This document shows positions 30,710-33,015 of a stretch of DNA of 33,015 nucleotides, piece by piece (position 1 is the stretch's first letter; each line of letters opens with the position of its first letter). The position numbers were made by a program, and so were the translations under genes. The stretch is taken from NCBI GenBank assembly GCA_964536085.1, contig CAZHWR010000019.1, positions 1 to 33,015 of the forward strand, given 5' to 3'. The DNA is from CAZHWR01 sp964536085 (GTDB lineage: Bacteria > Bacillota > Clostridia > Oscillospirales > Ruminococcaceae). A model generated the notes under the pieces. It was not told where the DNA came from. It saw only the letters and a program-made list of their open reading frames with translations, and did not search any database.

Positions 30710-31567
30710 GTGCTTGAGGATTTGTTCAAGGTGGTCAAAGACCGTATGAACGACATGTCATCCGGCGAAAAGACATCAAGGGTGGATATACCGTCGGGGC
30801 TGTTTTTTAAATGTCCCCGCTGCCAGACGGTGACGCTGATGGAAAACTTTGTGGGAAAATCCAAGGTTTGCCCTGAGTGCGGATATCACTCGCGTCTTAC
30901 CGCGCGGGAGAGGATTCAAATGACCGCCGATAAGGACAGCTTTACTGAATTTGACAAAGATATGGTCAGCAAAAATCCGATAGATTTTCCGGATTATGAG
31001 AGTAAAATAGCCGTCCAGCAGGAAAAAACCGGGCTAAAAGACGCGGTTGTCACCGGTGAATGTACTATCCACCGCTGCAAATGCGTGATAGCCGTTATGG
31101 ATTCGCATTTTATGATGGCGTCGATGGGATCTGTCGTGGGCGAAAAAATCACAAGGGCTTTTGAATATGCAACGGCGAACGGGCTGCCTATTGTGATTTT
31201 TACGGCATCCGGAGGCGCCAGAATGCAGGAGGGTATGGTTTCCCTGATGCAGATGGCGAAAACCTCTGCTGCGGCGAAGCGTCATTCCGACGCGGGGCTT
31301 TTGTATATAACCGTTTTGACTGATCCGACTACGGGCGGGGTCACCGCTTCGTTTGCGTCACTCGGGGATATTATCATCGCCGAGCCCAAGGTGCTTATAG
31401 GCTTTGCGGGCAGGCGGGTCATTGAGGATACCATCAAGCAGAGACTGCCAAACGAATTTCAGTCGGCGGAGTTTTTGCAGGAGCATGGCTTTGTCGATAT
31501 GATAGTTGAGCGCACAAAAATGCGAAGAACAGTTTCAAGGCTCATAAAGCTGCACGAGCGTGCATAG
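30710..31567 (+). CDS. accD: Acetyl-CoA carboxylase carboxyltransferase subunit beta
   Basis: The 285-residue protein has a four-cysteine zinc ribbon (C35, C38, C54, C57: CPRC...CPEC), as expected for AccD. The carboxyltransferase core follows, with TASGGARMQEG and TTGGVTASFASLGD. It moves the carboxyl group from biotin to acetyl-CoA with AccA. I choose GTG 30710 because AAAGGAAAGG ends 9 nt before it. An in-frame GTG at 30701 abuts the ribosome site. It follows accC by 32 nt. Confidence 0.95.
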   Translation: MLEDLFKVVKDRMNDMSSGEKTSRVDIPSGLFFKCPRCQTVTLMENFVGKSKVCPECGYHSRLTARERIQMTADKDSFTEFDKDMVSKNPIDFPDYESKIAVQQEKTGLKDAVVTGECTIHRCKCVIAVMDSHFMMASMGSVVGEKITRAFEYATANGLPIVIFTASGGARMQEGMVSLMQMAKTSAAAKRHSDAGLLYITVLTDPTTGGVTASFASLGDIIIAEPKVLIGFAGRRVIEDTIKQRLPNEFQSAEFLQEHGFVDMIVERTKMRRTVSRLIKLHERA

Positions 31568-31590
31568 CGTTCTGAGCAAGGCGTATCTTC

Positions 31591-31630
31591 TTGTTTGTTG
31601 TTTTGGATAATCTCGCTTCCGTTAGGAGGG
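31591..31630 (+). repeat. Recurring leader element, copy 4 (before accA)
   Basis: TTGTTTGTTG..., then AATCTCGCTTCCGTTAGGAGGG, of which the last 20 bases give the clearest match. It is the most diverged of the four copies, but is again placed so that its end is the ribosome site. Confidence 0.45.
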
Positions 31631-31641
31631 TTAATATAATA

Positions 31642-32445
31642 ATGCCTGATATTACAGCGTGCGAACGGCTTGATATTATAAGAAACAAGCTTCGTCCTAC
31701 GATTAATGATTATATTCCGCTCATTTTTGATGAGTACTACGAAATGCACGGCGACCGCGTTTTCGGCGACGACTTTGCGATAACAGGCGGCGTTGCGCGG
31801 TTTAACGGTCGTCCTGTGACAGTGATTGCGCAGGTCAAGGGCAGGAATTTAGCGGAAAATCAAAAATATAATTTTGCCATGCCGCACCCCGAGGGGTACA
31901 GAAAGGCATTGAGGCTTGCAAGGCAGGCGGAGAAATTTTCCCGCCCGGTAATCTGTTTTATCGACACTCCGGGCGCGTTTTGCGGCATTGCCGCGGAAGA
32001 GCGCGGTCAGGGCGAGGCTATTGCAAAGAATCTGTTTGAATTTGCAGGTCTTAAAACGCCGGTTGTTTCGATAGTACTGGGCGAGGGCGGCTCCGGCGGC
32101 GCGCTTGCGCTCGGCGTGTGCGACGAGCTTGCAATGCTCGAAAACGCTATTTATTCGGTCATATCACCAAGAGGGTTTGCTTCGATATTGTGGAAGGACG
32201 CGTCGCGCGAAAAGGAAGCGGCGGATATTATGAAAATAACCGCTGAAGATTTGTGCCGTCTTAAAATCTGCGAGCAAATTATTCCCGAACCTGCGGGCGG
32301 CGCTCATAACGATCCTGAAAGGACTGCGGAGTCGATTTGCGAATATCTTTCCGATGCTTTGGAAAGATTATCCAAAATAGAGGTTGCAAAATTGCTCGAT
32401 AACCGATATAATAAGTTCAGAAAAATCGGAGAATTTGAAGAATAG
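31642..32445 (+). CDS. accA: Acetyl-CoA carboxylase carboxyltransferase subunit alpha
   Basis: The 267-residue product carries the AccA core: YEMHGDRVFGDDFAI, FAMPHPEGYRKALR, FIDTPGAFCGI and the oxyanion-hole GEGGSGGALALG. It is shorter than the roughly 315-residue E. coli protein because the N-terminal helical region is reduced. This is usual in many Firmicutes. ATG 31642 follows AGGAGGG at 31624-31630. The upstream in-frame TTG at 31591 lies in the leader repeat and is rejected. It pairs with AccD in the carboxyltransferase tetramer. Confidence 0.95.
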   Translation: MPDITACERLDIIRNKLRPTINDYIPLIFDEYYEMHGDRVFGDDFAITGGVARFNGRPVTVIAQVKGRNLAENQKYNFAMPHPEGYRKALRLARQAEKFSRPVICFIDTPGAFCGIAAEERGQGEAIAKNLFEFAGLKTPVVSIVLGEGGSGGALALGVCDELAMLENAIYSVISPRGFASILWKDASREKEAADIMKITAEDLCRLKICEQIIPEPAGGAHNDPERTAESICEYLSDALERLSKIEVAKLLDNRYNKFRKIGEFEE

Positions 32446-32513
32446 ATTTTATTTTGTTTTTTTATTCTACATCAATGTAGTCTAAAATATATGTTTTTTA
32501 GGAGGAAAAAATT

Positions 32514-32741
32514 ATGGTATTTGAAAAGGTTAAAGCGATACTTATCGATCAGCTGGATGTCGATGAAGAAAAGGTAGTCGCAGAGGCTTCCATTATCGAC
32601 GATTTGGGTGCGGATTCCTTGGGCGTTGTTGATTTGGTAATGGCGCTGGAGGACGAATTCGATATCGAAATCGAAGAAGATAAATACGAATCTTTCAAAA
32701 CCGTCGGCGATATTGTAAAATATATCGATGATAACGCATAA
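32514..32741 (+). CDS. acpP: Acyl carrier protein
   Basis: This 75-residue acidic helical protein carries growing acyl chains on a phosphopantetheine arm at S35. The motif reads GADSLGVVDLVMALEDEF. Most ACPs have Asp where this one has Gly after DSL, but the Ser and surrounding helix are intact. The ribosome site AGGAGG is the strongest in the operon, fitting an abundant protein. Position last in the operon, after accA, differs from the streptococcal order where acpP follows fabH. The 68-nt AT-rich gap before it may hold a separate promoter that I cannot define. A terminator follows. Confidence 0.96.
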   Translation: MVFEKVKAILIDQLDVDEEKVVAEASIIDDLGADSLGVVDLVMALEDEFDIEIEEDKYESFKTVGDIVKYIDDNA

Positions 32742-32770
32742 GCTGATTTGCTGTGCATTTAATGTTGGAG

Positions 32771-32805
32771 AGCTTCCGTGCAAAAGCGCGGAAGCTTTTC
32801 TTTTG
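32771..32805 (+). terminator. Terminator of the fatty acid synthesis operon
   Basis: An 11-bp stem with one G-U pair (32771-32781 with 32786-32796) and an AAAA loop is followed by TTTCTTTT. It lies 30 nt after the acpP stop. Between here and 32931 I see no gene or recognisable element. Confidence 0.88.
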
Positions 32806-32931
32806 TATAAAAAGAAAAAACGTTGAGAGATAATAGGCAATTGGCAAGAAAAGGTAAACGCACTGAATAAAGAGACGGAGCGGGGCAATCTTCGCCATAT
32901 CAAAGGCAAGAAGCTTAAAAACAGGGCACAA

Positions 32932-32965
32932 AAACGCCCCTCCCGACGATTCGGGAGGGGCGTTT
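32932..32965 (-). terminator. Terminator of the right-end repeat-protein gene
   Basis: A 15-bp perfect stem (32932-32946 with 32951-32965) has a 4-nt loop. It is oriented to end minus-strand transcription from the partial gene at 32983. Its inner GGGAGG/CCTCCC core is shared with the terminator at 287-316, but the stem is longer and the loop differs. Confidence 0.82.
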
Positions 32966-33015
32966 GTTGATTTTATTGTGCGTTATTTCTTCAGCGTTGC
33001 AACGCCATTCTTGTT
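32961..33015 (-). repeat. Inverted 55-nt copy of positions 231-285
   Basis: This is the exact reverse complement of 231-285, running to the last base of the window. True identity may extend past the window end. Confidence 0.92.
32983..33015 (-). CDS. Last ten codons of a paralogue of the left-end repeat protein (5' end outside window)
   Basis: The minus strand encodes NKNGVATLKK followed by TAA (32985-32983), identical in protein and DNA to the end of the gene at 1-263. Only ten residues are inside the window, so it is named solely by this identity. It is convergent with acpP and has its own terminator. Confidence 0.7.
   Translation of the reverse strand, partial: NKNGVATLKK

Noticed and set aside
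32514..32741. Inactive acyl carrier protein because of Gly in place of Asp after DSL
   Set aside because: The phosphopantetheine serine and the helix after it are intact, and the gene sits in a complete fab/acc operon with a strong ribosome site. The change is more likely tolerated variation.

Overview
The window looks like a chromosomal segment from a low-to-mid GC Gram-positive anaerobe of the Clostridia, perhaps Oscillospirales/Ruminococcaceae. The pointers are an FMN-type enoyl-ACP reductase (FabK) inside a fab/acc operon, an Asp23 - FakA(YloV) - RecG run, a lipoprotein signal peptide, strong GGAGG-type ribosome sites, frequent GTG/TTG starts, and a mostly core, densely packed gene content. 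The family-level assignment is inference. No phage, transposase, CRISPR or plasmid gene is visible.

Layout. 1-263 is the 3' end of a Lys-rich repeat protein with its terminator. A tRNA-Lys with a perfect consensus promoter follows on the minus strand. 927-5972 is a plus-strand run: ppk1 - lepA - hemW. 5972-6345 is a tandem array of three 118-bp repeats. 6409-11594 is the most unusual gene set: two ABC exporters with cytosolic zinc-ribbon extensions flanking a DUF1854 protein. D-lactate dehydrogenase follows (11735-12718), with a ribosome site that can be locked in a hairpin. It ends at a bidirectional terminator shared with the convergent minus-strand genes.

12793-23902 is read from the minus strand. 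In transcription order it holds fabD - aroE - aroK - ymdB, then a separately promoted peptide-binding lipoprotein, then asp23 - fakA - recG - nadE. 23903-24160 is the divergent control region of the fatty acid locus. 24161-32741 is the plus-strand type II fatty acid synthesis operon: fabH - fabK - fabG - fabF - accB - fabZ - accC - accD - accA - acpP. With fabD this is a complete initiation/elongation set. AccBCD+A make malonyl-CoA, FabD loads it on AcpP, FabH condenses it with acetyl-CoA, and FabF/FabG/FabZ/FabK run the cycle. No fatty-acid regulator gene (FapR, FabT) is present, but a palindrome overlaps the fabH -35 box.

The most interesting structure is intergenic. After hemW and after fabG, the last codons of the gene are mirrored as a perfect 15-bp hairpin arm. 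The arm is followed by a related GC-rich body and then by a further copy of the arm. A separate ~40-nt leader sequence ending in the ribosome site recurs before four genes (ABC1, fabF, accC, accA). The window ends with an inverted, exactly 55-nt copy of positions 231-285, inside a paralogue of the left-end gene. That may be a real inverted duplication or an assembly-graph boundary.
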